Source: Rossellomorea aquimaris (GTDB lineage Bacteria > Bacillota > Bacilli > Bacillales > Bacillaceae_B). From it: a DNA stretch of 64,000 bases. Of the stretch, positions 38,029 through 46,417 are shown piece after piece. The notes under the pieces are model-generated. The model saw only the letters and a list, made by a program, of their open reading frames with translations, ran no database searches and was not told the origin of the DNA. The DNA lies in the NCBI RefSeq assembly GCF_008180865.1, contig NZ_VTEX01000004.1, forward strand, positions 1 to 64,000, in the 5' to 3' direction. The first letter of the stretch is position 1, and each line of letters starts with the position of its first letter. The translations under genes were made by a program, and so were the position numbers.

Positions 38029-38037
38029 ATTTGTACA
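38023..38037. promoter_or_regulatory. Candidate LitR operator
   Basis: The 15-nt dyad TGTAAAATTTGTACA has only one mismatched pair around its centre and covers the whole -35 box of the litR promoter. A long dyad of TGT...ACA type over a -35 is the usual arrangement for CarH/LitR autorepression. Confidence 0.55.
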
Positions 38038-38061
38038 GGTAATGAACAACAAATGTTCATT

Positions 38062-38826
38062 TCATTCCTTTTCGATTTTCAGTAAATGGGTCTCTGCAGG
38101 AGCTCCCAAGCGTAATGGGAGCGCAGTTGTCCCATAGCCGTTACTTACTAATAGGGTGGTCTGTGGGAGCTTTTCAAGTCTTCCTTTTTTATACAGTCCC
38201 CAACCAAACAATCGAATTTGTCCACCGTGTGTATGGCCACTCAACATCAGGTCAATCCCCTCTTCTTTTCGTACCTGCCTTACAAGTCTCGGGTCATGAC
38301 TGATTAATATATTAAATTCATACGGTGTTGTTTTTTTAAGGGAAGAAGAGTAAGAAGCTTTCTGCGTACTCGCATCGTCCACTCCGATCAGGTTAACCTT
38401 CCCGTTTTGAATAGGCACCTTAACTGAATCATTTACAATTTCAATGATTCCCTTTTGTTTAAATATATCCTTCAGCCTGTTCGTATTCACTTCATGATCA
38501 TTATTGCCCCATACGAAATAAACCGTTCCCAGTGTCAATAGTTTATCTAAGTTTTGCTCAACTCTTGAGTAGGGCACTCCTTTTTCCAACAGATCCCCGC
38601 CAATGATGACAAAATCGACTTTCCCTTTCACTTCATCAATAATTCCGTCTGACACTTCCCTCTTATGTATATCAGATATAAAAAAGATGGAAATCGCGCT
38701 CATATGATGAGGAAGGGCAAGAAGCTTGACCTTCTCCATTTTCACAACATTTCTACGTGCTTCATATAACATAAAAAAGAGGAGACTGACTCCCCCTACT
38801 AATAAAAATATACTAAATTCAAGCAT
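38062..38826 (-). CDS. ypbG: Membrane-anchored metallophosphoesterase YpbG
   Basis: The 254-residue protein has an N-terminal membrane helix (about 4-22) and a calcineurin-like phosphoesterase domain with metal-binding motifs SDIHKR near residue 52, GGDLLEKG near 76, GNNDHE near 107, SHDPR near 177 and GHTHGGQIRLFG near 197. Substrate unknown. It overlaps the preceding membrane-protein gene by 8 nt with AAGGAGG upstream, so the two are co-translated. Confidence 0.88.
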   Translation of the reverse strand: MLEFSIFLLVGGVSLLFFMLYEARRNVVKMEKVKLLALPHHMSAISIFFISDIHKREVSDGIIDEVKGKVDFVIIGGDLLEKGVPYSRVEQNLDKLLTLGTVYFVWGNNDHEVNTNRLKDIFKQKGIIEIVNDSVKVPIQNGKVNLIGVDDASTQKASYSSSLKKTTPYEFNILISHDPRLVRQVRKEEGIDLMLSGHTHGGQIRLFGWGLYKKGRLEKLPQTTLLVSNGYGTTALPLRLGAPAETHLLKIEKE

Positions 38827-39202
38827 TGTGGCCTCCTTGTCGGTGGAAATCTATAGAAATAATACCATAAAAGATGGATAAGAAGGAAAAAATCATTGTT
38901 TGCCACATTCCAAAAGTGCTCAACAAATAGATGATGCCTATATGAAATGGGATGAAGACTAATTCTTTATGTAGTTTACCATTCATTAATCTTAGAATAG
39001 AAAACAGTTCGAATTTCAATAAATTCCCTTGGACGATTAACCCGACCATAAAGGCCATCATTGCCGCAAAGAATGGCACGGGATTTAAGAGTAGCTCCAC
39101 AATAAACTCAGAGCTGTTCAGCAGTTCACCCGCCGGAAACCATTTAATGAATAGATACCCTAATAGAAACGTGATAAGCAGTTTAACAGTATGATTGATC
39201 AA
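38819..39202 (-). CDS. Small polytopic membrane protein, unknown
   Basis: A 127-residue protein with about four hydrophobic segments and no recognised motif. The TTG start at 39202 is six bases after GGGAGGG. Unusually, that site and the T-run before the start form the descending arm and tail of a terminator hairpin (39201-39237), so both transcription and translation of this gene may be held down. It overlaps ypbG by 8 nt. Confidence 0.65.
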   Translation of the reverse strand: MINHTVKLLITFLLGYLFIKWFPAGELLNSSEFIVELLLNPVPFFAAMMAFMVGLIVQGNLLKFELFSILRLMNGKLHKELVFIPFHIGIIYLLSTFGMWQTMIFSFLSIFYGIISIDFHRQGGHNA

Positions 39203-39237
39203 AAAAATCCCTCCCATAAATCTTATGAGAGGGATTT
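39201..39237 (-). terminator. Terminator that also masks a ribosome-binding site
   Basis: A 15-bp stem with one mismatch (39223-39237 with 39205-39219) is followed by seven T on the minus strand. It ends the CBS-domain gene; its second arm contains GGGAGGG and its tail reaches the TTG start of the next gene. Confidence 0.82.
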
Positions 39238-39261
39238 CTTTTCATACAGGGTTTCAGTCAA

Positions 39262-39897
39262 TTATTCATCTTCATGAATATCAAGAATGCGGAATCCTGA
39301 TTTCTCCAACTTATTGAGAAATTTATCCATATTGTCCTTCTTTTCGACCTTTAGTACGATACGTCTTAATAATTTATCGGTTTCATCAAAGGTAACCAGG
39401 GAGATGACCGATTCCGAATACTGCTGGACGATATCTCCAAGACGGGCAATCCTTCCTTCTGTTTCCACAGAAGAAAAGGCGATTCTCACTCCCTTTTGAT
39501 CCATCCCGAATGCACTTCTGAATTGATCAAGTACATCAAAGCGGGTGATCAATCCAAGGAACTTTTTATCTGGCCCTACGACTGGAAGAATCGGAGAATC
39601 CTTCAATTCGACCAATGCATTTTCAAATACATCTTTGTCAGTTATATATTTGTCGGTATCGGCAATAATATCACGAACCTTTTTCTCCTTGAGAAAGGCT
39701 TCTTTATCCATTCCTGAAAGGAAGAAGCTCTGATAAATATTGTAGCGTGTTGCCACCCCTTTATATTCTTCATTCGAGAGTACCGGCACCCCATCAATTT
39801 TATGGTGCTCCAATACATTAAGGGTCTTTTCGATCGAGTCATTTTCATCAACCACATAGCATTTGTGTTTCGGTATCATGGCACTTTTTACAAACAT
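39262..39897 (-). CDS. CBS-domain pair protein with C-terminal regulatory region
   Basis: The 211-residue protein has two CBS domains (about residues 1-60 and 73-130), with the typical HHKIDGVPVLSNE and ILPVVGPDKKFLGLITRFDV strands, then about 75 residues resembling an ACT-like fold. CBS pairs bind adenosine nucleotides; the ligand here is unknown. It is not DNA-binding by any motif seen. It is transcribed divergently from cotJA. Confidence 0.8.
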   Translation of the reverse strand: MFVKSAMIPKHKCYVVDENDSIEKTLNVLEHHKIDGVPVLSNEEYKGVATRYNIYQSFFLSGMDKEAFLKEKKVRDIIADTDKYITDKDVFENALVELKDSPILPVVGPDKKFLGLITRFDVLDQFRSAFGMDQKGVRIAFSSVETEGRIARLGDIVQQYSESVISLVTFDETDKLLRRIVLKVEKKDNMDKFLNKLEKSGFRILDIHEDE

Positions 39898-40048
39898 TTG
39901 ACCACCTCATCATTAATATCCTACATCTGTAGTATTCAACATTTTCACAAAGTTTCCCTTCATATTTATGAATTTAAATTAATTAACATGTTCTATTTAA
40001 CCTTTTCATATGTTGTTACGAAGGATTTTCTTTAAAGGAGGGATTATC

Positions 40049-40270
40049 GTGCACGAATTTTACAAAGCTTATTACCCATATGTAAGCCCATTCGATCCGT
40101 GTAAGCCTATTACCCGGAAAGTCTATTCAACGCCCCCTAATCTTTACTTAGGGTTTCAACCTCCCAACCTGGAGCAATATTCGCCTAAAGAAGCGTTACA
40201 AAAAGGTACTCTATGGAAAGTGTTTTATGATCCCTACTATAGCCCGTATGAAAAGATGAAGGGAGAATAG
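40049..40270 (+). CDS. cotJA: Spore coat protein CotJA
   Basis: CotJA is a small proline- and tyrosine-rich protein of the spore coat. The 73-residue product starts at a GTG 5 nt after AAAGGAGGGA; the upstream extension lacks support. It begins the cotJABC operon, which is mother-cell SigE-dependent in B. subtilis. A CATATGTT box 34 nt upstream resembles a SigE -10, but the -35 is unclear. It lies 6 nt before cotJB. Confidence 0.9.
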   Translation: MHEFYKAYYPYVSPFDPCKPITRKVYSTPPNLYLGFQPPNLEQYSPKEALQKGTLWKVFYDPYYSPYEKMKGE

Positions 40271-40276
40271 ACTGAC

Positions 40277-40537
40277 ATGAAACAGCTTCCCCCCCATTAT
40301 TATGAAGTGCTGGAAGAGTTACAAGCTGTAGATTTCGTGATTCTTGACCTTACCCTTTACCTTGATACACACCCTGAAGATTATGATGCAATCTCTCAAT
40401 ATAATATGTACATCAAAACGCGAAAACAAATTAAGAAGAAATTCGAAAAAGAATTTGGTCCTTTGACAAACTTTGGATATAGCTACTCCAATTACCCATG
40501 GGATTGGAAGGATGCTCCATGGCCATGGCAAGTTTAA
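40277..40537 (+). CDS. cotJB: Spore coat protein CotJB
   Basis: The 86-residue protein matches CotJB: N-terminal helix with LEELQAVDFVILDLTLYLDT and a tryptophan/proline-rich end (YPWDWKDAPWPWQV). It is the middle gene of cotJABC and is thought to assemble with CotJC in the coat. Confidence 0.93.
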   Translation: MKQLPPHYYEVLEELQAVDFVILDLTLYLDTHPEDYDAISQYNMYIKTRKQIKKKFEKEFGPLTNFGYSYSNYPWDWKDAPWPWQV

Positions 40538-40558
40538 TATTTCGGGAGGTGCATGACA

Positions 40559-41128
40559 ATGTGGGTTTACGAGAAAAAACTTCAATATCCGGTCAGAGTA
40601 AGTACATGCAATCCTAAACTGGCAAAATTTCTGATTGAACAATACGGCGGTGCTGACGGAGAACTTGCAGCTGCCTTAAGGTATCTCAACCAACGCTATA
40701 CCATCCCTGACAAAGTCATCGGATTGTTAACGGATATTGGTACGGAGGAGTTTGCTCACTTGGAAATGATCGCGACAATGGTTTATAAATTAATTAAAGA
40801 TGCAACTCCCCAGCAGATGAAGGACGCCGGACTCGACCCTCATTATGTTAATCATGATGGAGCGATCTTCTATCACAATGCTGCAGGTGTGCCGTTTACT
40901 ACAGCGTATATAGCGGCTAAAGGTGATCCGATAGCTGATTTATATGAAGATATAGCAGCTGAAGAGAAAGCAAGGGCTACCTATCAGTGGATCATTAATA
41001 TGAGTGACGATCCTGATCTGAATGATGGTTTGCGGTTTTTAAGGGAGCGTGAAATCGTCCACTCCCAACGCTTCCGTGAAGCAGTTGAAATACTTAAGGA
41101 CGAAAGAGATAAAAAGGTATTCTTTTAA
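40559..41128 (+). CDS. cotJC: Spore coat protein CotJC (manganese catalase family)
   Basis: The 189-residue protein belongs to the manganese catalase-like ferritin fold family, with the metal-ligand motifs GELAAALRYL near residue 36, GTEEFAHLEM near 64 and REREIVHSQRF near 160. In B. subtilis it is a coat component; catalase activity is plausible but not shown here. The ATG at 40559 is 9 nt after GGAGG; the ATG two codons before is too close. Confidence 0.94.
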   Translation: MWVYEKKLQYPVRVSTCNPKLAKFLIEQYGGADGELAAALRYLNQRYTIPDKVIGLLTDIGTEEFAHLEMIATMVYKLIKDATPQQMKDAGLDPHYVNHDGAIFYHNAAGVPFTTAYIAAKGDPIADLYEDIAAEEKARATYQWIINMSDDPDLNDGLRFLREREIVHSQRFREAVEILKDERDKKVFF

Positions 41129-41140
41129 GCATGGAAAATT

Positions 41141-41178
41141 GGCTCATTTCTTCGAAAGAAGAAATGAGCCTATTCTTT
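41141..41178 (+). terminator. Terminator after cotJC
   Basis: A perfect 13-bp stem (41141-41153 with 41158-41170) and a GAAA tetraloop are followed by a T-rich tract on the plus strand. Confidence 0.9.
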
Positions 41179-41225
41179 TACTATAAAATAAATATGAGCT
41201 CGTTTTTTAGTACTAACATTTACTC

Positions 41226-41666
41226 TCACTTACTACCATGAAATAAATTAATATCCCATTCTTTTTTCATTTTTTCGTACACATGATGCCTTTTTTTCCA
41301 CGCTTCCTCTTTCCATAAATCTTTACTTCGATCGATGATCTCACACCTTAATGCATGATATTCTTTTTCCTTTTTCTCCTTTTTTTCATATAAGATTCTT
41401 GTAGCACCGAAAAGTCCGACAAGAAGCATAGTGATAATTAGATGAAAAGAGCTGGATACAAATACAGAAAACATCGCTGCAAAAGAATAAGAATATGGTC
41501 CAAGCACGAATTTCGTCACATAATAGAGAAAAAAGAAGGAAGCAAACATGGTTGCCCATAAGGTATAGAGGTGTACCGCTTTGGCTTTATCAAATTTTTG
41601 TTTTTTGTCTATTAAATTATGTAGCATCTGTCCAGTGGCTTGATCTGTCCACTCTCCAAATTTCAT
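41226..41666 (-). CDS. ypbF: YpbF family membrane protein (DUF2663)
   Basis: The 146-residue protein has two membrane helices (about 36-55 and 66-90) flanked by charged, Lys/Glu-rich termini, matching YpbF/DUF2663. ATG at 41666 is 9 nt after AAAGGAG; another ATG lies two codons earlier. It faces cotJC. Function unknown. Confidence 0.75.
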   Translation of the reverse strand: MKFGEWTDQATGQMLHNLIDKKQKFDKAKAVHLYTLWATMFASFFFLYYVTKFVLGPYSYSFAAMFSVFVSSSFHLIITMLLVGLFGATRILYEKKEKKEKEYHALRCEIIDRSKDLWKEEAWKKRHHVYEKMKKEWDINLFHGSK

Positions 41667-41731
41667 CCCCATTCACTCCTTTCCTTCCTTTATAGTTTAT
41701 GAACTTGTCCATAAAGTTAGAATAGTAGAAT

Positions 41732-41757
41732 AAAAAAAGGACCTCTTCAGATCCTTT
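41732..41757 (-). terminator. Terminator after the GT4 gene
   Basis: A stem of about 8 bp with one mismatch (AAAGGA... with ...TCCTTT) is followed by seven T on the minus strand. Confidence 0.8.
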
Positions 41758-41788
41758 ACGAATATCAGGAAGGCGGGTTTAGGTTTCT

Positions 41789-42934
41789 TCACCCTGACAT
41801 CTGATTCCGACTATTAAGAAAACTAACTTCATGAAATTCCGTTATGAGTTGATCAAAGATGCAATCCCAGGACTGTTTTTCAGCCATTTGAAGAGCATTT
41901 TTTTTCATTTCAGTTAGGAGATCTCTATTTAATATCTCTTCAATATGATGAATAAACGAAGAGTAGCGATGAGCTTTCGCCATCCTTCCTGTTTGATTAT
42001 GCACTACGATGTTCGTCACACCGCCTTTATCAGCCACTACCGCTGGCAATCCGGAGGCAAATGCTTCTAATACTACATTTCCAAACGTCTCTGAAGCAGA
42101 TGGGAAGACAAATAGGTCAGAGGATGCATACACTTCCGCTAATTCGTTTCCTGTTACATAACCCGTAAAGAGTACATTTTCGTTTTTGGTTTTTTCCATA
42201 AGCTCATTCCTCATCGGTCCATCGCCGACTATCACCCATTGAACTTGATCTTTTAATGTTTGAGGAAGATATTTAATCGTCTTTTCGAGTGTGTCCAAGT
42301 CCTTTTCAGGAGCTAAACGCCCCACATAAAGAAGAGTGTATTTCTTGTTTTTATTAAATTTCCTCCTTAGTTCAGGGCTTCGCTTTTCCGGAGAATAGGT
42401 TTGACAATCCACTCCCCTGCTCCATATGGATAAGTCGGTAAAACCTTGGTTTTCTAAGTGAAGCTTCGTTTCAATTGAGGGGACAAAAATTCGATCTGCC
42501 TGTGAATAAAACCATTTCATGTATTTCCATAATAATGGTGCCACCCACATCATTTTGTAATAATTCAAATACAGATCAAAATGGGTATGATAAGAGGCAA
42601 CCAATGGGATATTCATTTTCTTTGCACCCCGGACCCCATATAATCCCATTGTAAGAGGTGTGGTTACATGAATCAGTGTAGGTGAAAAATCTTTCAGCTG
42701 TTTTTCAATGGTTTTCGGGTTGGCAATAGCCGTTCTGCATTCAGGATAGAAGAAAAAAGGAAAACTTGTAAAGGAATGTACATTTGGATAGGACTCTTTT
42801 TTCTCTTGAAGATCAGGAGCAAATACTTTGTACTCAATTCCCCTTTTCTCATAGTGATTCGTCAATCTCTTTAACGTTCTTGCGACCCCGTTCACTTGAG
42901 GATAGTAAGTATCTGAAAACAATGCCACTCGCAT
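41789..42934 (-). CDS. GT4-family glycosyltransferase
   Basis: The 381-residue protein has the GT-B fold pattern: N-terminal FSDTYYPQVNGVARTL, a mid-protein YVGRLAPEKDLDTLE, GDGPMRNEL, and the nucleotide-sugar E-x7-E motif in SASETFGNVVLEAF near residue 285. It resembles bacterial diacylglycerol or mannosyl glycosyltransferases (the MgtA group). The neighbouring PAP2 phosphatase suggests lipid-linked chemistry, by inference. ATG has AAAGGGGGAAGG upstream. Confidence 0.85.
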   Translation of the reverse strand: MRVALFSDTYYPQVNGVARTLKRLTNHYEKRGIEYKVFAPDLQEKKESYPNVHSFTSFPFFFYPECRTAIANPKTIEKQLKDFSPTLIHVTTPLTMGLYGVRGAKKMNIPLVASYHTHFDLYLNYYKMMWVAPLLWKYMKWFYSQADRIFVPSIETKLHLENQGFTDLSIWSRGVDCQTYSPEKRSPELRRKFNKNKKYTLLYVGRLAPEKDLDTLEKTIKYLPQTLKDQVQWVIVGDGPMRNELMEKTKNENVLFTGYVTGNELAEVYASSDLFVFPSASETFGNVVLEAFASGLPAVVADKGGVTNIVVHNQTGRMAKAHRYSSFIHHIEEILNRDLLTEMKKNALQMAEKQSWDCIFDQLITEFHEVSFLNSRNQMSG

Positions 42935-42983
42935 GTACCCTTCCCCCTTTATGATTGCCTTTCAATTCTTAGATTTTATACGT

Positions 42984-43511
42984 TTATCCCATAAACAAAA
43001 GGACCATTAAAGTCGTAGCAAATGCAAGAAATGCTCCCGCCAATACATCTGAAGGATAATGGACTCCGAGCACCACTCGGGAGTATCCCACTAACCAACT
43101 TAAAGGAAAAAGGATAAGTATCGTGTATGGATACTGAATCATAAAAGGAATCGATATGGAAAAAATGGCGGTTGAATGACCAGACGGAAATGAATGATCC
43201 TTAAATTCATAGCCGTGTATCATTGCATCGGGTAATGTTAGATAAGGTCTGATACGTTTAACCAATTTCTTGGTGATTGACATAATAATATGACTGATAC
43301 ATAACGTTATCATGGCAGCCATTACCGTTCTTTGCATCTGTGAATAATATTGACTCAAGAAAAACAAGATCAGGACGGAGGCTACAGTAATCCTCGCTCC
43401 ACCCAAATGAGTGACATAGCCGAAGAATGAACGATACAGCCGCTTGCTTCCATTGATTCTGTAAAACAACAGGTCATCTACTTTTCGAAAGCGCGTAAGC
43501 ATTCTGTCCAT
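42984..43511 (-). CDS. PAP2-family membrane phosphatase
   Basis: The 175-residue polytopic protein has the three acid-phosphatase motifs: KLVKRIRP near residue 80, FPSGHS near 110, and SRVVLGVHYPSD near 145. Such enzymes dephosphorylate lipid phosphates such as undecaprenyl pyrophosphate or phosphatidic acid outside the membrane. It precedes the glycosyltransferase by 49 nt on the same strand. Confidence 0.9.
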   Translation of the reverse strand: MDRMLTRFRKVDDLLFYRINGSKRLYRSFFGYVTHLGGARITVASVLILFFLSQYYSQMQRTVMAAMITLCISHIIMSITKKLVKRIRPYLTLPDAMIHGYEFKDHSFPSGHSTAIFSISIPFMIQYPYTILILFPLSWLVGYSRVVLGVHYPSDVLAGAFLAFATTLMVLLFMG

Positions 43512-43609
43512 GAAACCAACTCCTCTTCTTTTAGTGATGTCACCTCCATTATATTTTAGGTTTGTAATGCTTCTTATAAATGAATGTAAATTTTATCGTG
43601 AATATTTGT

Positions 43610-43656
43610 AAAAAAAAAAAAAATAGCACCCCCCAAAATCGACTTGGGGGGAGTGC
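43610..43656 (-). terminator. Terminator after ypbE with a 14-base T-tract
   Basis: A G/C-rich stem (43626-43636 with 43644-43656, small bulges) is followed on the minus strand by an uninterrupted run of 14 T after one base pair step. It lies 4 nt after the ypbE stop. Confidence 0.92.
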
Positions 43657-43659
43657 CTT

Positions 43660-44349
43660 TTATTGATCTAATGGGATTTCCAGTACTTGCCCTGTCTGAA
43701 TTTCATTATTTTGAATATTATTCCATTCCTTAATTCGTTCAACTCCTGATTGGGAATTGTAGTATTTCATAGCAATCCTGAAAAGGGTTTCCTTGGAGGC
43801 GACCGTGTGATACACGATCTTGTTTGTTGGCTGCTCTTCCACAGGCTCTTCATTTTCCTCTTCTGTCGGCTTTTCCTCTGCTGATTCTTGTTCAGCAGGT
43901 GGAGAAGCAGGTTCAGTGGATGCTGGTTGTTCTTTTCCAGTCACTGAGGGAGCAACTTCATTCAGGGATTCTTCACTTTTGTCATTCCCGGCAACCTCTT
44001 CTTCTTTGGAATCAGCCTCTCCAATGCTCTCCTCATTATCATTATCGGATTGGTCGTAGCGAACTTCTTCCACATCATCCACATCTTCTGACATGACCAC
44101 CAGGGGGCCATTCCTGCTATCAAAATATGAATAAATGCTAAAAACCGTCAAGGGCAAAAGAATAAAAAATAAGAGCAGCATACTGATCAATGGATATTTC
44201 ATTCTCCATTTGTTTTTCTTCTTTTTCTCTCTATGTAACTCACTTCTCGCTGGAAGAGGCTCTCTTTTTTTAAATGATGCTTCCTCTGGGACTCGTTCAA
44301 TCTTTTGCTTTAATTTCGCTGCTTGATCTCGATATGGGTCTTTACTCAT
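43660..44349 (-). CDS. ypbE: Single-pass membrane LysM protein YpbE
   Basis: The 229-residue protein has a basic N-terminus, one membrane helix (about 50-72), a long acidic Glu/Pro/Ser linker and a C-terminal LysM domain (about 180-228, with VASKETLFRIAMKYY). The LysM is expected to bind peptidoglycan outside the cell. ATG at 44349 has AAGGGATG upstream and overlaps the ypbD stop by 8 nt. Confidence 0.88.
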   Translation of the reverse strand: MSKDPYRDQAAKLKQKIERVPEEASFKKREPLPARSELHREKKKKNKWRMKYPLISMLLLFFILLPLTVFSIYSYFDSRNGPLVVMSEDVDDVEEVRYDQSDNDNEESIGEADSKEEEVAGNDKSEESLNEVAPSVTGKEQPASTEPASPPAEQESAEEKPTEEENEEPVEEQPTNKIVYHTVASKETLFRIAMKYYNSQSGVERIKEWNNIQNNEIQTGQVLEIPLDQ

Positions 44350-44941
44350 GAGACATCCCTTCTTTACTTCCTTGTCTTCCTTTCTTACGCATATGTATAC
44401 CCAGTAAGAAATCGATGACAAAGTGCATGATGATTGTTACCAATAAATTCTCTGTTTGTTCATAAATGAAACCGATCCAAAAGCTAAGCAGTACAATATT
44501 GACAATTAAAAACCAGTGAGCCCAGTATCTAAAATGTATCAGTGCAAATATAATACTTGAAATGATTATACCAAAGTGAAATTGCAACACGCCTCTAAAT
44601 AATATTTCTTCACTGATGCTGATGAAAAATGCAAGCAGTGCAATTTCACCAATGCTTCTATCCGTAAATATCCTTGCATTCACCCCGCCATCGTCATAGT
44701 ATTTACTGGGTAAACGCTTCATTAATACGATGTCGATGATCACAATCATCACACCGCTTGTTAATCCAATTGTCAAAATGGTCGGGGAAATGTAAAACTG
44801 TTTCCAAAAACCGGACCATGTGTCAAATAAAAATATACCTAATCCTAAGGCAATCGTTAATAGTAAGAATTGAGTGAAATACAAATGAAATGTTAACTGG
44901 TTCTTAGAAAGCTGTTCTATGACTTCCCCTTGTTTCTGCAT
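44342..44941 (-). CDS. ypbD: CPBP-family intramembrane metalloprotease YpbD
   Basis: The 199-residue polytopic protein has the Abi/CPBP motifs: EEILFRG near residue 110, FALIHFRYW near 132 and HFVID near 180. Family members cleave membrane proteins such as processed prenylated tails or anti-sigma factors; the substrate here is unknown. The start is uncertain between GTG 44950 and ATG 44941. It follows recQ directly. Confidence 0.85.
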   Translation of the reverse strand: MQKQGEVIEQLSKNQLTFHLYFTQFLLLTIALGLGIFLFDTWSGFWKQFYISPTILTIGLTSGVMIVIIDIVLMKRLPSKYYDDGGVNARIFTDRSIGEIALLAFFISISEEILFRGVLQFHFGIIISSIIFALIHFRYWAHWFLIVNIVLLSFWIGFIYEQTENLLVTIIMHFVIDFLLGIHMRKKGRQGSKEGMSHE

Positions 44942-44950
44942 GAATACCAC

Positions 44951-46417
44951 TTATCCTAATAATAATTTTTCCAACCTTTTTTCCCATCTTGTTTCAATCG
45001 GGTTTTGAGTGTCAGTTGGCCGACACTTGAAATCCTTAAGGGAATAACCGCATTGATCGCAACAGAAGTTGTTCTCCTGTTCTAACACTTCATCAAAATA
45101 GTGAAGGAGCTTCTCTCTCCTACAGGAATCAACCTGTAACCACTCGATCATGGAGAGCAGTTTGTCCTTCTTGTATTGTAAACGATTGTTGCGAATTTGT
45201 TTCATCTTTTCTATTAATCTATCATGACTAAGTGTCCGTCCTCGAGTCAGCTCATCTGAATAATACGTAAGAAATCGATATTGAATCTCCGACAGTTGCA
45301 ACAGATCGATTATCTCATTCGCCTGGCCCTGTCTGGCTTCCTTTACATACCTTTGTATTTGTAAATCTTCAGGCAATTCACTTTGAATAAGCTGCAGTGG
45401 GATCGAAAGGTCTTGTTCAGAGTATAACACGACAGACACACTGCTTTCCCCATCTCGTCCCGCTCTTCCGATTTCTTGTGAGAATGATTCTATGTTTGAA
45501 GAGAAATGAAAATGAATGACAAATCGAATATTTTCCTTGTTTACACCCATACCAAAAGCAGAAGTGGCACATATGATTCTTAGCTTATTGGATAGAAATT
45601 GTTGTTGAATGAGTATCCTATCCTCTTGTTCCATTCCCCCATGATAGTGAGCAACACCTGATACACCATTTTCCCCAAGCCATAAAGAAACGTCTTCTGC
45701 CATACGCTTACTTGAGAAATAGATAATGCCCGGTCCGCCCCAGGTTGTCACATATTCTAAAAGCTTATCCAGTTTATCGCTATGATTCGTGACTTTCTCA
45801 ACGAATAGACCAATATTTTCACGATTAATTGAATAGACTTTTTCCACAGCACCTTCCATTTGGAGCACTCGTTTAATGTCTTTTCTCACTTCACCTGTGG
45901 CAGTCGCCGTTAATGCCAAGGTCGTTGGATTGCCAATCTTCTCTTTCATCTCCCCCAATTTTAAGTAATCAGGTCTGAAGTCAGGACCCCACTGAGATAT
46001 ACAATGTGCTTCATCAATGACAAATAAAGAAATGTGTAAAGTTTGTAGTAAGGGAATAATAACCGGACTCATTAACATTTCCGGGGATATGAATATAAAT
46101 TTATAAACGTGTAATTGCTCAAGGGCCGATCTTCTTTCCATATAAGGTAAAAACGAATTCAGTGCAATCACCCGTTTTTCACCCATAACTTTCATCTGCT
46201 CCACTTGATCCTGCATTAAAGAGAGAAGGGGAGAAACGATTAATACTTGTCCTTTCTTTAGATACCCGGGTAATTGATAGCACAGCGACTTACCTGTTCC
46301 TGTAGGGAGCATCGCCACCGTATCCCGTTGATTTAGAACAGATAGAATGATTTCCTCCTGACCTTCTCTGAAGGAAGAATAGCCAAATCTCTCTTTAAGT
46401 TCTTTTTGCAAATTCAC
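44951..46417 (-). CDS. recQ: RecQ-family ATP-dependent DNA helicase (RecS type)
   Basis: A 488-residue short RecQ helicase with Walker A ([17 protein letters not shown] near residue 45), DEAH box ([19 protein letters not shown] near 135) and motif [13 protein letters not shown] near 310, followed by the zinc-binding cysteines. It lacks an HRDC domain, as B. subtilis RecS does. GTG at 46417 has AGGTGA upstream and overlaps ypbB by 23 nt. Confidence 0.93.
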   Translation of the reverse strand: MNLQKELKERFGYSSFREGQEEIILSVLNQRDTVAMLPTGTGKSLCYQLPGYLKKGQVLIVSPLLSLMQDQVEQMKVMGEKRVIALNSFLPYMERRSALEQLHVYKFIFISPEMLMSPVIIPLLQTLHISLFVIDEAHCISQWGPDFRPDYLKLGEMKEKIGNPTTLALTATATGEVRKDIKRVLQMEGAVEKVYSINRENIGLFVEKVTNHSDKLDKLLEYVTTWGGPGIIYFSSKRMAEDVSLWLGENGVSGVAHYHGGMEQEDRILIQQQFLSNKLRIICATSAFGMGVNKENIRFVIHFHFSSNIESFSQEIGRAGRDGESSVSVVLYSEQDLSIPLQLIQSELPEDLQIQRYVKEARQGQANEIIDLLQLSEIQYRFLTYYSDELTRGRTLSHDRLIEKMKQIRNNRLQYKKDKLLSMIEWLQVDSCRREKLLHYFDEVLEQENNFCCDQCGYSLKDFKCRPTDTQNPIETRWEKRLEKLLLG

